Positions 49,890 through 58,398 of a stretch of DNA of 64,000 bases are shown here, in pieces (within the stretch, counting starts at the first letter, position 1; each line of letters opens with the position of its first letter). The notes beneath the pieces are model-generated. The model ran no database searches and was not told where the DNA came from. It was given only the letters and a program-made list of their open reading frames with translations. Location: assembly GCF_000266905.1 (NCBI RefSeq), contig NC_018027.1, positions 930,001 to 994,000 of the forward strand. Direction: 5' to 3'. This stretch comes from Mycolicibacterium chubuense NBB4 (GTDB taxonomy: Bacteria > Actinomycetota > Actinomycetes > Mycobacteriales > Mycobacteriaceae). The position numbers were made by a program, and so were the translations under genes.

Positions 49890-51227
49890 GTGCTCTCGGC
49901 TTTCATCTCATCACTGCGGACTGCCGACCTGAGGCGAAAGATCCTCTTCACGCTGGCCATCGTGATCCTGTACCGGGTCGGTGCCTCGATCCCGTCGCCC
50001 GGGGTGAACTACCCCAACGTGCAGCAGTGCATCAATCAGGTCAGTGGCGGCGACTCCGCGCAGATCTACTCGCTGATCAACCTGTTCTCCGGCGGCGCGC
50101 TGCTGCAGCTGACGGTGTTCGCCGTCGGCGTGATGCCCTACATCACCGCCAGCATCATCGTGCAGCTGCTCACCGTGGTCATCCCGCGGTTCGAGCAACT
50201 GCGCAAGGAGGGCCAGGCCGGCCAGAACAAGATGACGCAGTACACGCGTTATCTGGCGATCGCGCTGGCCATTCTGCAGGGCACCAGCATCGTGGCCCTG
50301 GCCGCCAACGGCGGGCTGCTTCAGGGCTGCACCCTCGACATCATCGAGGGCCAGGGGCAGGGCCTGAACATCTTCACGCTGATCGTCATCGTGCTGGTCA
50401 TGACGGCCGGCGCGGCGCTGGTGATGTGGATGGGCGAGCTGGTCACCGAGCGCGGTATCGGCAACGGCATGTCGCTGCTGATCTTCGCCGGCATCGCGGC
50501 ACGCATCCCGGTCGAGGGCAAGACGATCCTGGACAGCCGCGGCGGCATGGTGTTCGCCCTGGTCTGCCTGGCAGCGCTGCTCATCATCGTCGGCGTGGTC
50601 TTCGTCGAACAGGGCCAGCGCCGCATCCCCGTCCAGTACGCCAAGCGCATGGTCGGGCGGCGCATGTACGGCGGCACGTCGACCTACCTGCCGCTGAAGG
50701 TCAACCAGGCCGGCGTCATCCCGGTCATCTTCGCGTCGTCGCTGATCTACATCCCGCACCTGATCACCCAGCTGATCCAGAGCGCCAGCGACAACCCGAA
50801 GAACGGCTGGTGGCAGTCGTTCGTCGCCAACTACCTGACCAACCCCGCCGATCCGGTCTACATCGTGATCTACTTCGGCCTGATCGTGTTCTTCACGTAC
50901 TTCTACGTCTCGATCACCTTCAACCCCGACGAACGCGCCGACGAGATGAAGAAGTACGGCGGCTTCATCCCGGGCATCCGGCCGGGCAAGCCGACGGCCG
51001 ACTACTTGAGGTTCGTGCTGTCGCGGATCACCCTGCCGGGCTCGATCTACCTGGGTATCATCGCCGTCCTGCCGAACCTGTTCCTCGAGATCGGCAACAC
51101 CGGATCGGTGCAGAACCTGCCGTTCGGCGGCACCGCGGTGCTGATCATGATCGGCGTCGGCCTCGACACCGTGAAGCAGATCGAAAGCCAGCTCATGCAG
51201 CGCAATTACGAGGGTTTTTTGAAGTGA
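49890..51227 (+). CDS. secY: Preprotein translocase subunit SecY
   Basis: 445 residues with ten hydrophobic helices, the channel of the Sec translocon. FSGGALLQLTVFAVGVMPYITASIIVQLL (TM2 plug region), ERGIGNGMSLLIFAGI, and the cytosolic FNPDERADEMKKYGGFIPGIRPGKPT loop are signature. GTG at 49890 follows AGGAGGAAAGA; longer in-frame starts upstream are unsupported. The 276-nt upstream gap holds the divergent promoters; no single -35/-10 pair stands out. Leads a secY-adk-map unit. Confidence 0.96.
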   Translation: MLSAFISSLRTADLRRKILFTLAIVILYRVGASIPSPGVNYPNVQQCINQVSGGDSAQIYSLINLFSGGALLQLTVFAVGVMPYITASIIVQLLTVVIPRFEQLRKEGQAGQNKMTQYTRYLAIALAILQGTSIVALAANGGLLQGCTLDIIEGQGQGLNIFTLIVIVLVMTAGAALVMWMGELVTERGIGNGMSLLIFAGIAARIPVEGKTILDSRGGMVFALVCLAALLIIVGVVFVEQGQRRIPVQYAKRMVGRRMYGGTSTYLPLKVNQAGVIPVIFASSLIYIPHLITQLIQSASDNPKNGWWQSFVANYLTNPADPVYIVIYFGLIVFFTYFYVSITFNPDERADEMKKYGGFIPGIRPGKPTADYLRFVLSRITLPGSIYLGIIAVLPNLFLEIGNTGSVQNLPFGGTAVLIMIGVGLDTVKQIESQLMQRNYEGFLK

Positions 51228-51242
51228 GAGAGGGTTCTTAAG

Positions 51243-51788
51243 TTGAGAATCGTGTTGTTGGGACCGCCCGGCGCGGGCAAGGGGACACAGGCTCAGAAGC
51301 TGGCCGACAAGCTCGGGGTTCCGCACGTCTCGACCGGGGACCTGTTCCGGTCCAACATCAGCAACGGCACCGAGCTCGGGCTGGAGGCCAAGAAGTACCT
51401 CGACGGCGGCGACCTCGTCCCGGCCACGCTCACCAACGCCCTGGTCGACGACCGGCTCGACGACGAGGACGCCAAGGCGGGGTTCATCCTCGACGGCTTC
51501 CCGCGCTCGGTCGAGCAGGCGAAGGCCCTCGACGCGATGCTCGACAAGCGGAACCTGTCGCTGGATGCGGTGCTCGAGTTCAAGGTGCCCGAGGAGGAGC
51601 TCGTGTCGCGCCTGCAGGGCCGCGGCCGTGCCGACGACACCGAAGAGGTCATCCGCAACCGCTTCAAGGTCTACCGCGACGAGACCGCGCCGCTGCTGGA
51701 CTACTACAGTGACTCGCTCACCACCGTCGACGCGGTCGGCGAGCTCGACGAGGTGTTCGCCCGGGCGCTGAAGGCGCTGGGCCGCTAG
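51243..51788 (+). CDS. adk: Adenylate kinase
   Basis: 181 residues, the short form lacking a long LID insert, as in other mycobacteria. P-loop [14 protein letters not shown]-binding [23 protein letters not shown] and [12 protein letters not shown] are intact. It interconverts ATP + AMP and 2 ADP. TTG start at 51243, 15 nt after secY. Six bases before map. Confidence 0.96.
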   Translation: MRIVLLGPPGAGKGTQAQKLADKLGVPHVSTGDLFRSNISNGTELGLEAKKYLDGGDLVPATLTNALVDDRLDDEDAKAGFILDGFPRSVEQAKALDAMLDKRNLSLDAVLEFKVPEEELVSRLQGRGRADDTEEVIRNRFKVYRDETAPLLDYYSDSLTTVDAVGELDEVFARALKALGR

Positions 51789-51794
51789 CCACCG

Positions 51795-52592
51795 ATGGTC
51801 TCCCTACCGGGCCTGCGCGGCCGCAAAGTGGTTCCCCAACGCAGCGAGGGGGAGCTCGACGCGATGGCTGCCGCGGGCGCGCTGGTGGCCAAGGCGCTGC
51901 GCGCGGTGCAGGCCGCGGCGGCGCCCGGAGTGTCCACCGGCGAACTCGACGCGGTCGCCGAGGCGGTGATCCGCGACGGCGGCGGGGTGCCGTCCTTCCT
52001 CGGGTATCACGGATACCCCGCGACCATCTGTTCGTCGGTGAACGAGCGCGTCGTGCACGGGATCCCGTCGGGCGGCGAACTGCTGGCCGCCGGAGACCTG
52101 GTGTCCATCGACTGCGGCGCGATCCTCGACGGCTGGCACGGTGACTCGGCGGTCACCTTCGGCGTCGGCCAGGTGATCCCCGCCGACGAGGCGCTCTCGG
52201 CCGCGACCCGGGACTCGATGGAGGCGGGCATCGCGGCGATGGTGCCGGGCAACCGGCTGACCGACGTCTCGCACGCCATCGAGCTGGGCACCCGCGCCGC
52301 CGAACAGCGGTACGACCGCAGATTCGGGATCGTCGCCGGCTACGGCGGGCACGGTATCGGCCGGCAGATGCACATGGACCCGTTCCTGCCCAACGAGGGC
52401 GCCGCGGGGCGCGGCCCCTACCTGGCACCCGGCTCGGTACTCGCCATCGAACCCATGCTGACCCTCGGCACGACGAAGACGCTCGTGCTGGAAGACGAAT
52501 GGACAGTTGTGACCGCGGACGGCTCGCGTGCGGCACACTGGGAGCACACCGTCGCCGTGACCGACGACGGGCCGAGGATTCTCACCCTCTGA
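51795..52592 (+). CDS. map: Methionine aminopeptidase, type I
   Basis: 265 residues. Removes N-terminal Met from nascent proteins. Metal ligands are in [36 protein letters not shown] and WEHTVAV. It lacks the N-terminal SH3-binding extension of the second mycobacterial MAP, so this is the secY-linked mapA type. ATG at 51795. The sigL promoter begins 11 nt after the stop. Confidence 0.95.
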   Translation: MVSLPGLRGRKVVPQRSEGELDAMAAAGALVAKALRAVQAAAAPGVSTGELDAVAEAVIRDGGGVPSFLGYHGYPATICSSVNERVVHGIPSGGELLAAGDLVSIDCGAILDGWHGDSAVTFGVGQVIPADEALSAATRDSMEAGIAAMVPGNRLTDVSHAIELGTRAAEQRYDRRFGIVAGYGGHGIGRQMHMDPFLPNEGAAGRGPYLAPGSVLAIEPMLTLGTTKTLVLEDEWTVVTADGSRAAHWEHTVAVTDDGPRILTL

Positions 52593-52603
52593 CGCCCCAC
52601 GGG

Positions 52604-52630
52604 TGAACGCCATCCGCGCCGACGTCGTGT
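52604..52630 (+). promoter_or_regulatory. SigL-type autoregulatory promoter
   Basis: TGAAC (52604-52608), exactly 17 nt, CGTGT (52626-52630). This matches the promoter element reported for the M. tuberculosis SigL regulon (TGAAC ... CGT). Transcription would begin near 52637, leaving a ~10-nt leader with GGAGG before the sigL ATG at 52648. Confidence 0.85.
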
Positions 52631-52647
52631 CATTGACGGAGGTGGGC

Positions 52648-53166
52648 ATGGATGACCCAGAATCCGCCATGATGCGAGTGCTCTACGACGAGCACGCAGC
52701 GGCGCTGTGGCGATACGCGCTGCGGCTGACCGGCGACCGGGCCCGCGCCGAGGACGTCGTGCAGGAGACGCTGCTCAAGGCGTGGCGCCATCCCGACGTC
52801 ACCGACGACGTGAACCGGTCCGCTCGCGCGTGGCTGTTCACCGTGGCGCGCAACATGATCATCGACGAACGCCGGAGCGCCCGGTACCGCAAGGAGACCG
52901 GTGTCGCCGATCCCGAGACGGTCGCCGACCGGGCGGCGCCGGAGGACGACGTCAACACCGCCCTGGACCGCATCCTGCTCGGCACCGCGCTGAGCCAGCT
53001 GTCCGAGGAACACCTCGCAGTGGTCCGCAGGGCTTACTACCAGGGCTGGACCACCGCTCAGATCGCAGCTGACCTGCAGATCCCGGAAGGAACCGTGAAA
53101 TCCCGGTTGCATTACGCCGTGCGCGCCCTACGACTCGGCCTGCAGGAGATGGGGGTGACTCGATGA
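52648..53166 (+). CDS. sigL: ECF RNA polymerase sigma factor SigL
   Basis: 172 residues from ATG at 52648, preceded by GGAGG 5 nt away. Region 2 (LYDEHAAALWRYALRLTGDRARAEDVVQETLLKAWRHP) and region 4 (LSQLSEEHLAVVRRAYYQGWTTAQIAADLQIPEGTVKSRLHYAVRALRL) closely match mycobacterial SigL. A GTG at 52603 would place the start inside the promoter and is rejected. The stop overlaps rslA by four bases. In M. tuberculosis SigL controls its own operon, polyketide synthase genes and a few exported or redox proteins. Confidence 0.94.
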   Translation: MDDPESAMMRVLYDEHAAALWRYALRLTGDRARAEDVVQETLLKAWRHPDVTDDVNRSARAWLFTVARNMIIDERRSARYRKETGVADPETVADRAAPEDDVNTALDRILLGTALSQLSEEHLAVVRRAYYQGWTTAQIAADLQIPEGTVKSRLHYAVRALRLGLQEMGVTR

Positions 53167-53867
53167 TCGAGGAAGACCGGTACCTGACCTGGGACGCCGC
53201 CTACGTGCTGGGCGCCCTGCCGGGCGACGAGCGCCGGGAGTACGAAGACCATCTGGCGCGGTGCGGGCGGTGCCGCTCGGCGGTGGGCGAGCTCAGCGGG
53301 ATGCCGGGGCTGCTGGCGCTGCTCGACCTCGACGAGGTGAGCGCGCTCGAACACGCACAGCCCGACCCGCCGCTGCGCCCCGAGGTGCTGCAGTCCGTGC
53401 TGGCGAAGGTGCGCTGGCGCCGGCGGCGTACCCGGTGGGTGACGTCGGCGGCGGTCGCCGTGGCCGCGGCGCTGCTGGCCGTCGGACTGGTGATCGCCAT
53501 CCGGCCCGAGACCATGGGACTGCACACCGGGCCCGGACCGCAGGCGAGCGCACAGATGCTCGACATGACCAAGGTCACCGAGACGCCGATCAACGCCAGC
53601 ATCGCGATGACCGGTTACGGCTGGGGCACCCGGATCGACATGGCCTGCTCGTACGGCGAGTGGGGTCAGCAGGACACACCGCCGCAGAACCTGGGCATGG
53701 TGGTGATCGGCCGCGACGGCAGTCGTTCGGAGATCGCCACCTGGCTCGGCGTGGCCGGCGCGACGGCGCTGCCCAGCGGAACGACTCCGATGAACCTCGA
53801 CCAGATCGCCGCCGTGCAGTTGGTCTCGGCGCCCGACGGCACAGTGCTGTTGGAGAGGAAGGTCTGA
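53163..53867 (+). CDS. rslA: Anti-sigma factor RslA
   Basis: 234 residues. The N-terminal zinc-binding anti-sigma motif H-x3-C-x2-C is at His30, Cys34 and Cys37 (EDHLARCGRCRS). One transmembrane helix spans about 92-113 (WVTSAAVAVAAALLAVGLVIAI). The extracytoplasmic ~120 residues resemble the anti-sigma-K C-terminal domain. In M. tuberculosis oxidation of the CxxC releases SigL. Overlaps sigL by 4 nt. Confidence 0.94.
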   Translation: MIEEDRYLTWDAAYVLGALPGDERREYEDHLARCGRCRSAVGELSGMPGLLALLDLDEVSALEHAQPDPPLRPEVLQSVLAKVRWRRRRTRWVTSAAVAVAAALLAVGLVIAIRPETMGLHTGPGPQASAQMLDMTKVTETPINASIAMTGYGWGTRIDMACSYGEWGQQDTPPQNLGMVVIGRDGSRSEIATWLGVAGATALPSGTTPMNLDQIAAVQLVSAPDGTVLLERKV

Positions 53868-53881
53868 TTCCGCCTCCGCGG

Positions 53882-53908
53882 TGAACCCGACGGGGACCGA
53901 GTTCGTGT
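53882..53908 (+). promoter_or_regulatory. Second SigL-type promoter, upstream of the ThDP-enzyme operon
   Basis: TGAAC (53882-53886), exactly 17 nt, CGTGT (53904-53908). Core elements and spacing are identical to the promoter before sigL, while the spacers differ. It lies 31 nt upstream of the ATG of the ThDP gene at 53940, leaving a leader of roughly 25 nt that includes GGGTAGGA. Confidence 0.82.
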
Positions 53909-53939
53909 CCTCTCGAGAACCGGGGAAAGCGGGTAGGAC

Positions 53940-55598
53940 ATGGTCAACGGGCGCCGCGTGGTCGACCACATCGTCGGCGTCCTCGCCGCACGCGGCGTCC
54001 GGCACGTCTTCGGTGTCGACGGCGCCAACATCGAAGATCTCTACGACGCAGCGTATTTCCGCGACGACATCACCGCGGTGCTGGCCAAGCACGAGTTCTC
54101 GGCGGCCGCGATGGCCGACGGCTACAGCCGCAGCGGAGCCGCGCTCGGCGTGGTGGCCGCGACCTCCGGCGGTGGCTGCCTGAACACCGTGCCGGGTCTG
54201 GGGGAGTCGCTGGCCAGTCGGGTGCCGGTGCTCGCGCTCATCGGTCAGCCGCCGACCGCTTCCGACGGCAGGGGGTCCTTCCAGGACACCAGCGGCTGCG
54301 GGGGCGCGCTGGACGCAGCGGCGCTGTTCTCGACGGTGTCGCTGTACTGCCGCAGGGTGGTCAGGGCCGCAGACGTTGCCGGCGCGATTCGCGACGCGCT
54401 GGCCGCCGCTGCCCGGGGCGGCCCGGCGGTGCTGCTGCTGCCGAAAGACGTCCAGCAGGCACAGCTCGACTCGGCCGACCCGGCCGAACACCACCTGGCC
54501 GAATCCGGTCCCACTGCAGTATCTTTCGACCTCCGTCGGCTGGCGGACGGGTTGCGGGGCGCCGCCGGCCGGGTCACAGTCATCGCCGGGGAACAGGTGG
54601 CCAGAGACGACGCGCGTACCGAATTGGCCATGCTGGCCGACGCGCTCGGCGCGCCGGTGGCCACCGTGCCGGATGCCAAGGACGTCGCCGGGCCGTCTGC
54701 GCCGGTGACCGGTGTGATGGGGCACCCCGGCGTCGCCGAGTCCGTCGGCCGCGGCGCGGCGTGCCTGCTGGTGGGCACTCGGCTGCCCGTCACGGCGCGC
54801 GCCGGCCTCGACGACGCGCTGGCGGCGGTACCGCTGTTCTCCATCGGGTCCGCACCGCCGTACCTGCCGTGCGTCCACGTCAGCGCCCCGGATCTGCGCA
54901 TCGCGCTGCCCGCGCTCGCCCGGGCGGTGTGCGGCGTCCCCGGCCGGCACGCAGAAGCGCTGCCGCACAGCCGGTTACAGCCTCGACCGCACCTTGGTCC
55001 GGGTGTTCGCTATCGCGACGCCATGGCCGCGATCGACACCGCGCTGCCCGGCGACGCGGACATCGTCGTCGACGCCGGCAACATCGGCGCGGCGGCCATC
55101 CACCAGCTGCCGGCCCGGGGTGACGGTCGCTTCCTCGTCGCTCTCGGCATGGGCGGCATGGGCTACAGCTTCGGCGCCGGCATCGGAACGGCGTTTCACC
55201 GCGCCCGGCGCACCGTCGTCATCGCGGGCGACGGCGCGTTCTACATGCACGGGATGGAGATCCACACCGCCGTGCAGTACCGCCTGCCGATCACCTTCCT
55301 GCTGTTCGACAACCACGCGCACGCCATGTGCGTCACCCGCGAACAGCTGTTCTACGGAAACCACTACAGCTACAACCGGTTCGGGCCCAGCCGGCTGAGC
55401 GCCGGTCTGGCCGCGATGTTCCCCGGCCTGCCCGCCGTCGACGTGGCGGACGTCGACGCGTTGCCCGCCGCCCTGCGGACCGCGCTGAACCGGGACGGCC
55501 CCAGCGTCGTCGCCGTCGACTGCTCACCCGACGAGATGCCCCCGTTCGCACCCTTTCTCACCCAGGAGGACTCCCATGACACTCTCAGCACTCGATGA
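53940..55598 (+). CDS. Thiamine diphosphate-dependent decarboxylase/carboligase-like enzyme
   Basis: 552 residues, three-domain ThDP enzyme (acetolactate synthase/pyruvate decarboxylase superfamily). The catalytic Glu52 is in LAKHEFSAAAMADGYSR; the ThDP-Mg motif runs from GDG at 430-432 to DN at 457-458. The middle domain shows no clear FAD site. Substrate cannot be told from sequence: 2-oxo acid decarboxylation or C-C ligation are both possible. First gene of a four-gene coupled unit behind a SigL promoter; overlaps the next gene by 23 nt. Confidence 0.85.
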   Translation: MVNGRRVVDHIVGVLAARGVRHVFGVDGANIEDLYDAAYFRDDITAVLAKHEFSAAAMADGYSRSGAALGVVAATSGGGCLNTVPGLGESLASRVPVLALIGQPPTASDGRGSFQDTSGCGGALDAAALFSTVSLYCRRVVRAADVAGAIRDALAAAARGGPAVLLLPKDVQQAQLDSADPAEHHLAESGPTAVSFDLRRLADGLRGAAGRVTVIAGEQVARDDARTELAMLADALGAPVATVPDAKDVAGPSAPVTGVMGHPGVAESVGRGAACLLVGTRLPVTARAGLDDALAAVPLFSIGSAPPYLPCVHVSAPDLRIALPALARAVCGVPGRHAEALPHSRLQPRPHLGPGVRYRDAMAAIDTALPGDADIVVDAGNIGAAAIHQLPARGDGRFLVALGMGGMGYSFGAGIGTAFHRARRTVVIAGDGAFYMHGMEIHTAVQYRLPITFLLFDNHAHAMCVTREQLFYGNHYSYNRFGPSRLSAGLAAMFPGLPAVDVADVDALPAALRTALNRDGPSVVAVDCSPDEMPPFAPFLTQEDSHDTLSTR

Positions 55599-56226
55599 CG
55601 TCGACGGACTCATCCGCATCGAAACGTCACCCAAGGAAATGGCGATGCCGGTCGTCCTCGAGATGATGCGGTCGGTGTACCCGCACGACGAGGTGTTCGG
55701 GACGTACTGCACGGTCAGCGACTACATCGACTGTCCGCCGGAAGAATTGTTCGACTACATGGCCGACACCCGCTGTCTCGAGGAGTGGACCTACAGCCTG
55801 CGCGGCTTCACCCCGACCGACGTGCCCGAACTGTGGTTGGCGCACGACCGGCTCGGCGCCGGGCCGGCGGGCCCCGGCAGCGCGATCTACACCCGCACCG
55901 TCGCCGACCGCGACGCGATGACCGTCGACTACCACTGCGCCTGGGATCAGGGCGACCACCTGTGGATGATCTACCTGATGCGCATCGTCGACGCGCGGGT
56001 GGTCCTCGACAGGCCGGGATCGGTGGTGCTGTGGACGAATTGTCATCACCCGTTCTACGACCGCAACCCCTACCCGGAGACGGCCCCGGCCGGCAGGCCG
56101 GTCTGGGTCGGCGACTTCTGGGACATGTTCGGGCCCGGTCATCTGTTGGAGTTGAAGAACCTCAAGGCGATCGCGGAGTACCGCCACCGCAACGGGTTAC
56201 CCGTCACTCCGGACTGGATGAGGTGA
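55576..56226 (+). CDS. SRPBCC-superfamily protein
   Basis: 216 residues; ATG at 55576 has AGGAGG 6 nt upstream. The segment VFGTYCTVSDYIDCPPEELFDYMADTRCLEEW is a START/Bet v1-like N-terminal strand-helix pattern, and the long C-terminal helix is seen in DMFGPGHLLELKNLKAIAEYRHRN. SRPBCC proteins bind hydrophobic ligands and some are cyclases or aromatases in natural-product pathways. The context (ThDP enzyme, KAS III-like, aminotransferase) suggests a pathway enzyme or ligand carrier. Specific function unknown. Confidence 0.7.
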   Translation: MTLSALDDVDGLIRIETSPKEMAMPVVLEMMRSVYPHDEVFGTYCTVSDYIDCPPEELFDYMADTRCLEEWTYSLRGFTPTDVPELWLAHDRLGAGPAGPGSAIYTRTVADRDAMTVDYHCAWDQGDHLWMIYLMRIVDARVVLDRPGSVVLWTNCHHPFYDRNPYPETAPAGRPVWVGDFWDMFGPGHLLELKNLKAIAEYRHRNGLPVTPDWMR

Positions 56227-56233
56227 GGCGACG

Positions 56234-57256
56234 GTGACTTCCGCACTGCCGGTGAGCCTGCTCGACGTCTCGGTCCACCTGCCGGGGGAGCCGATCGGGG
56301 CCGACTACTACACGCGGCTCGCCGAGACCGACGATCTGCGCGACAGCGTGATGTTCAAAGCACCCCGGTTCCGCCACCACGTCGCTCCCGAAACGACCGC
56401 CGTCGACATGGTGGAGCAGGCCGCCGCCGGGCTGATCGCCCGTCACGGCCGCGACGCCGTCAGCGGAGCCGACGTCCTGATCACGCACACGCAGCTGCCC
56501 GACATGCCGTTCTACGGCGCGGGCGGGGCGATGGCGCACCGGCTCGGAATGAAGCCGAACTGGGTGATCGACCTGCACAACGGGGGCTGCGCGGCGTTCG
56601 TGCTCGGCCTGCAACTGGCCCGCACCTTGCTCGGCACCGGCAACGGCACCTCGGCGCTGATCGCGGTCGTGCAGAACGCGGCGGGCCAGATCTTCGAGCA
56701 ACCCACCATCCGCCGGAGGGCGCAGGCCGCGGTCCCCGGCGACGGCGCCGCGATCGGGTTGGTGACGCGCTCGGAGTGCTCGCCGATCCTCGACGTGGAA
56801 TGCCGCACCTACGGCGAGTACGCCGGCGACATGACCATCGCCATCGATCCACCGCGCAAGTGGTGGGAGGCCGGCCCCGGGGAGGGGTGTATCGGGTTCA
56901 CCGAGTCCAAGATCACCAAGGTGCTGGCACGCGGCAACCGCCAGGTGCCGGAGGTGAGCTATGCGGTGTGCGACCGAATCGGCGTGCAGAGCAAGGACAT
57001 CGATCTGTTCGTGACCAACCAGCCCAACCGCGTCTTCCTGCGCAATTGGCGCGAGGCGCTCGAACTGCCCGCCGAACGTCATGTCGACACGTTCGACGAG
57101 TGCGGAAACCTCTTCGCGGCAGGCATTCCCGTCAACCTGGACCGCGCGGCCACCGACGGCAGGCTCAAAGCCGGCGACCTCGTGCTGATGGCGGCGTTCG
57201 CGCACGCGGGCGACTTCGCGGGTGCGGCCGCGGTGCGGTGGGGCGGTCGGAACTGA
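56234..57256 (+). CDS. KAS III-like (FabH/thiolase-fold) protein with atypical active site
   Basis: 340 residues from GTG at 56234. The thiolase-fold nucleophile Cys119 is in HNGGCAAFVLG and the Asn of the triad is Asn292 in CGNLFAAGIP. At the position of the FabH histidine (PHQANxRI) the sequence reads TNQPNRVF, so His is replaced by Asn262. Loss of that His argues against ordinary malonyl-ACP decarboxylative condensation and favours acyl transfer or another C-X bond reaction, as known for some KAS III-like acyltransferases. Third gene of the SigL-linked unit; the stop overlaps the next ATG by one base. Confidence 0.82.
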   Translation: MTSALPVSLLDVSVHLPGEPIGADYYTRLAETDDLRDSVMFKAPRFRHHVAPETTAVDMVEQAAAGLIARHGRDAVSGADVLITHTQLPDMPFYGAGGAMAHRLGMKPNWVIDLHNGGCAAFVLGLQLARTLLGTGNGTSALIAVVQNAAGQIFEQPTIRRRAQAAVPGDGAAIGLVTRSECSPILDVECRTYGEYAGDMTIAIDPPRKWWEAGPGEGCIGFTESKITKVLARGNRQVPEVSYAVCDRIGVQSKDIDLFVTNQPNRVFLRNWREALELPAERHVDTFDECGNLFAAGIPVNLDRAATDGRLKAGDLVLMAAFAHAGDFAGAAAVRWGGRN

Positions 57257-58398
57257 TGGCGGCCGTGCGTGACGCACTGATCGACGCGATCACCGCGAGT
57301 CCGGAGGCGGTCGACCCGATGGCCCTGTCGCTCAACGAATATCCGTTGCCGCCGCTGCCCGCGGTCCGCTCGGCGCTGTGCGCGTCGCTGGACTCGCTGA
57401 ACCGGTATCCGGAGTTCCTGCCGCAGAGGCTGCGATCGCTCATCGCCCACCGGTTGGGTGTCCACGCCGACCAGGTGGTGGTCGGCGTCGGGGCGACCAG
57501 CGTGCTGATGCAGGTACTCCACGCCGTGACCAGCCCCGGCGACGCGATCGTGATGGCCGCGCCCACCTTCGACGGCTATCCGATCTTCGCCCGGATGGCC
57601 CGGCTGACGACGGTGACGGTCCCGCTCGACGCGCACGGGCGTCACGACCTGGAGGCCATGGCCGACGCCGCGGCCTGCGCGCGGGTGGTCGTCGTGTGCC
57701 GGCCACACAATCCGACCGGGACCGTGGAGCCCGCCGAGGACCTGGAACGGTTCCTGAGCCGGCTCCCCGGGGACACGGTCGTGCTGCTGGACGAGGCCTA
57801 TGTCGAGTTCCTGGCACCGCAGCACCGGATCCCGGCGACCGCACTGGTGAAGCGGTTCGGCAACGTCGTCGTGGTCCGCACCTTCTCCAAGGCGTACGGA
57901 CTGGCGGGCCTGCGGGTCGGCTACGGCTTCTGCGCTCCGGATCTGGGCCGGATGCTGTGGACCATGCAGTTGCCGTTCGCCGTCCCGCTGGGCGCGCTGA
58001 TCGGCGTTGCGGCGTCCTATGCCGCGGAAAGCGAACTGCAGCAACGCATTCGGCAGGTCACCGCCGAGCGTCGGTATCTGCGGATGCGCATGCGGGCGAT
58101 GGGCCTGCGGTGCACTGATGCGCACGCCAACTTCGTCTACCTCCCCGGCGCGGACGTGCCGTGGCCGGAGGTGTTCGACGGCACCGGGCCTCAGGTGCGG
58201 CACTACAGCGACGGCGGGGTCCGGATCACGGTCGGTTCCCGCACGTCGACGCGGGCGGTGCTGCGGACCATCGGCGCGGCCATGGGGTATGAAGAGACGT
58301 GCCCTCAGAACACCAGCGGCGCGACCCGATCGCCGTCGCGCGCGACAACTGGGAGCGCTCGGGATGGGGTGATGTCGCCGACGGCATGGTCGCGGTGA
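57256..58398 (+). CDS. HisC-like class I/II PLP aminotransferase
   Basis: 380 residues from ATG at 57256. Fold type I signatures: LSLNEYPLPP, CRPHNPTGT, LDEAYVEF with the PLP aspartate, and Lys212 in TFSKAYGLAGLRVGYG. It resembles histidinol-phosphate aminotransferase, but its place in this cassette suggests another amino donor-acceptor pair or a decarboxylase-like reaction. The last 100 nt overlap the MarR gene in a different frame, and the extra C-terminal residues (after about 345) look unrelated to the family. Confidence 0.85.
   Translation: MAAVRDALIDAITASPEAVDPMALSLNEYPLPPLPAVRSALCASLDSLNRYPEFLPQRLRSLIAHRLGVHADQVVVGVGATSVLMQVLHAVTSPGDAIVMAAPTFDGYPIFARMARLTTVTVPLDAHGRHDLEAMADAAACARVVVVCRPHNPTGTVEPAEDLERFLSRLPGDTVVLLDEAYVEFLAPQHRIPATALVKRFGNVVVVRTFSKAYGLAGLRVGYGFCAPDLGRMLWTMQLPFAVPLGALIGVAASYAAESELQQRIRQVTAERRYLRMRMRAMGLRCTDAHANFVYLPGADVPWPEVFDGTGPQVRHYSDGGVRITVGSRTSTRAVLRTIGAAMGYEETCPQNTSGATRSPSRATTGSARDGVMSPTAWSR

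Noticed and set aside
52603..52647. GTG start for sigL at 52603
   Set aside because: Falls on the -35 element of the SigL-type promoter; the ATG at 52648 has a proper GGAGG and matches family length.
55486..55512. Third SigL-like promoter (TGAAC-17 nt-CGTCG) inside the ThDP gene
   Set aside because: The -10 differs from CGTGT and it lies in GC-rich coding sequence; likely chance, though it precedes the SRPBCC gene by about 60 nt.
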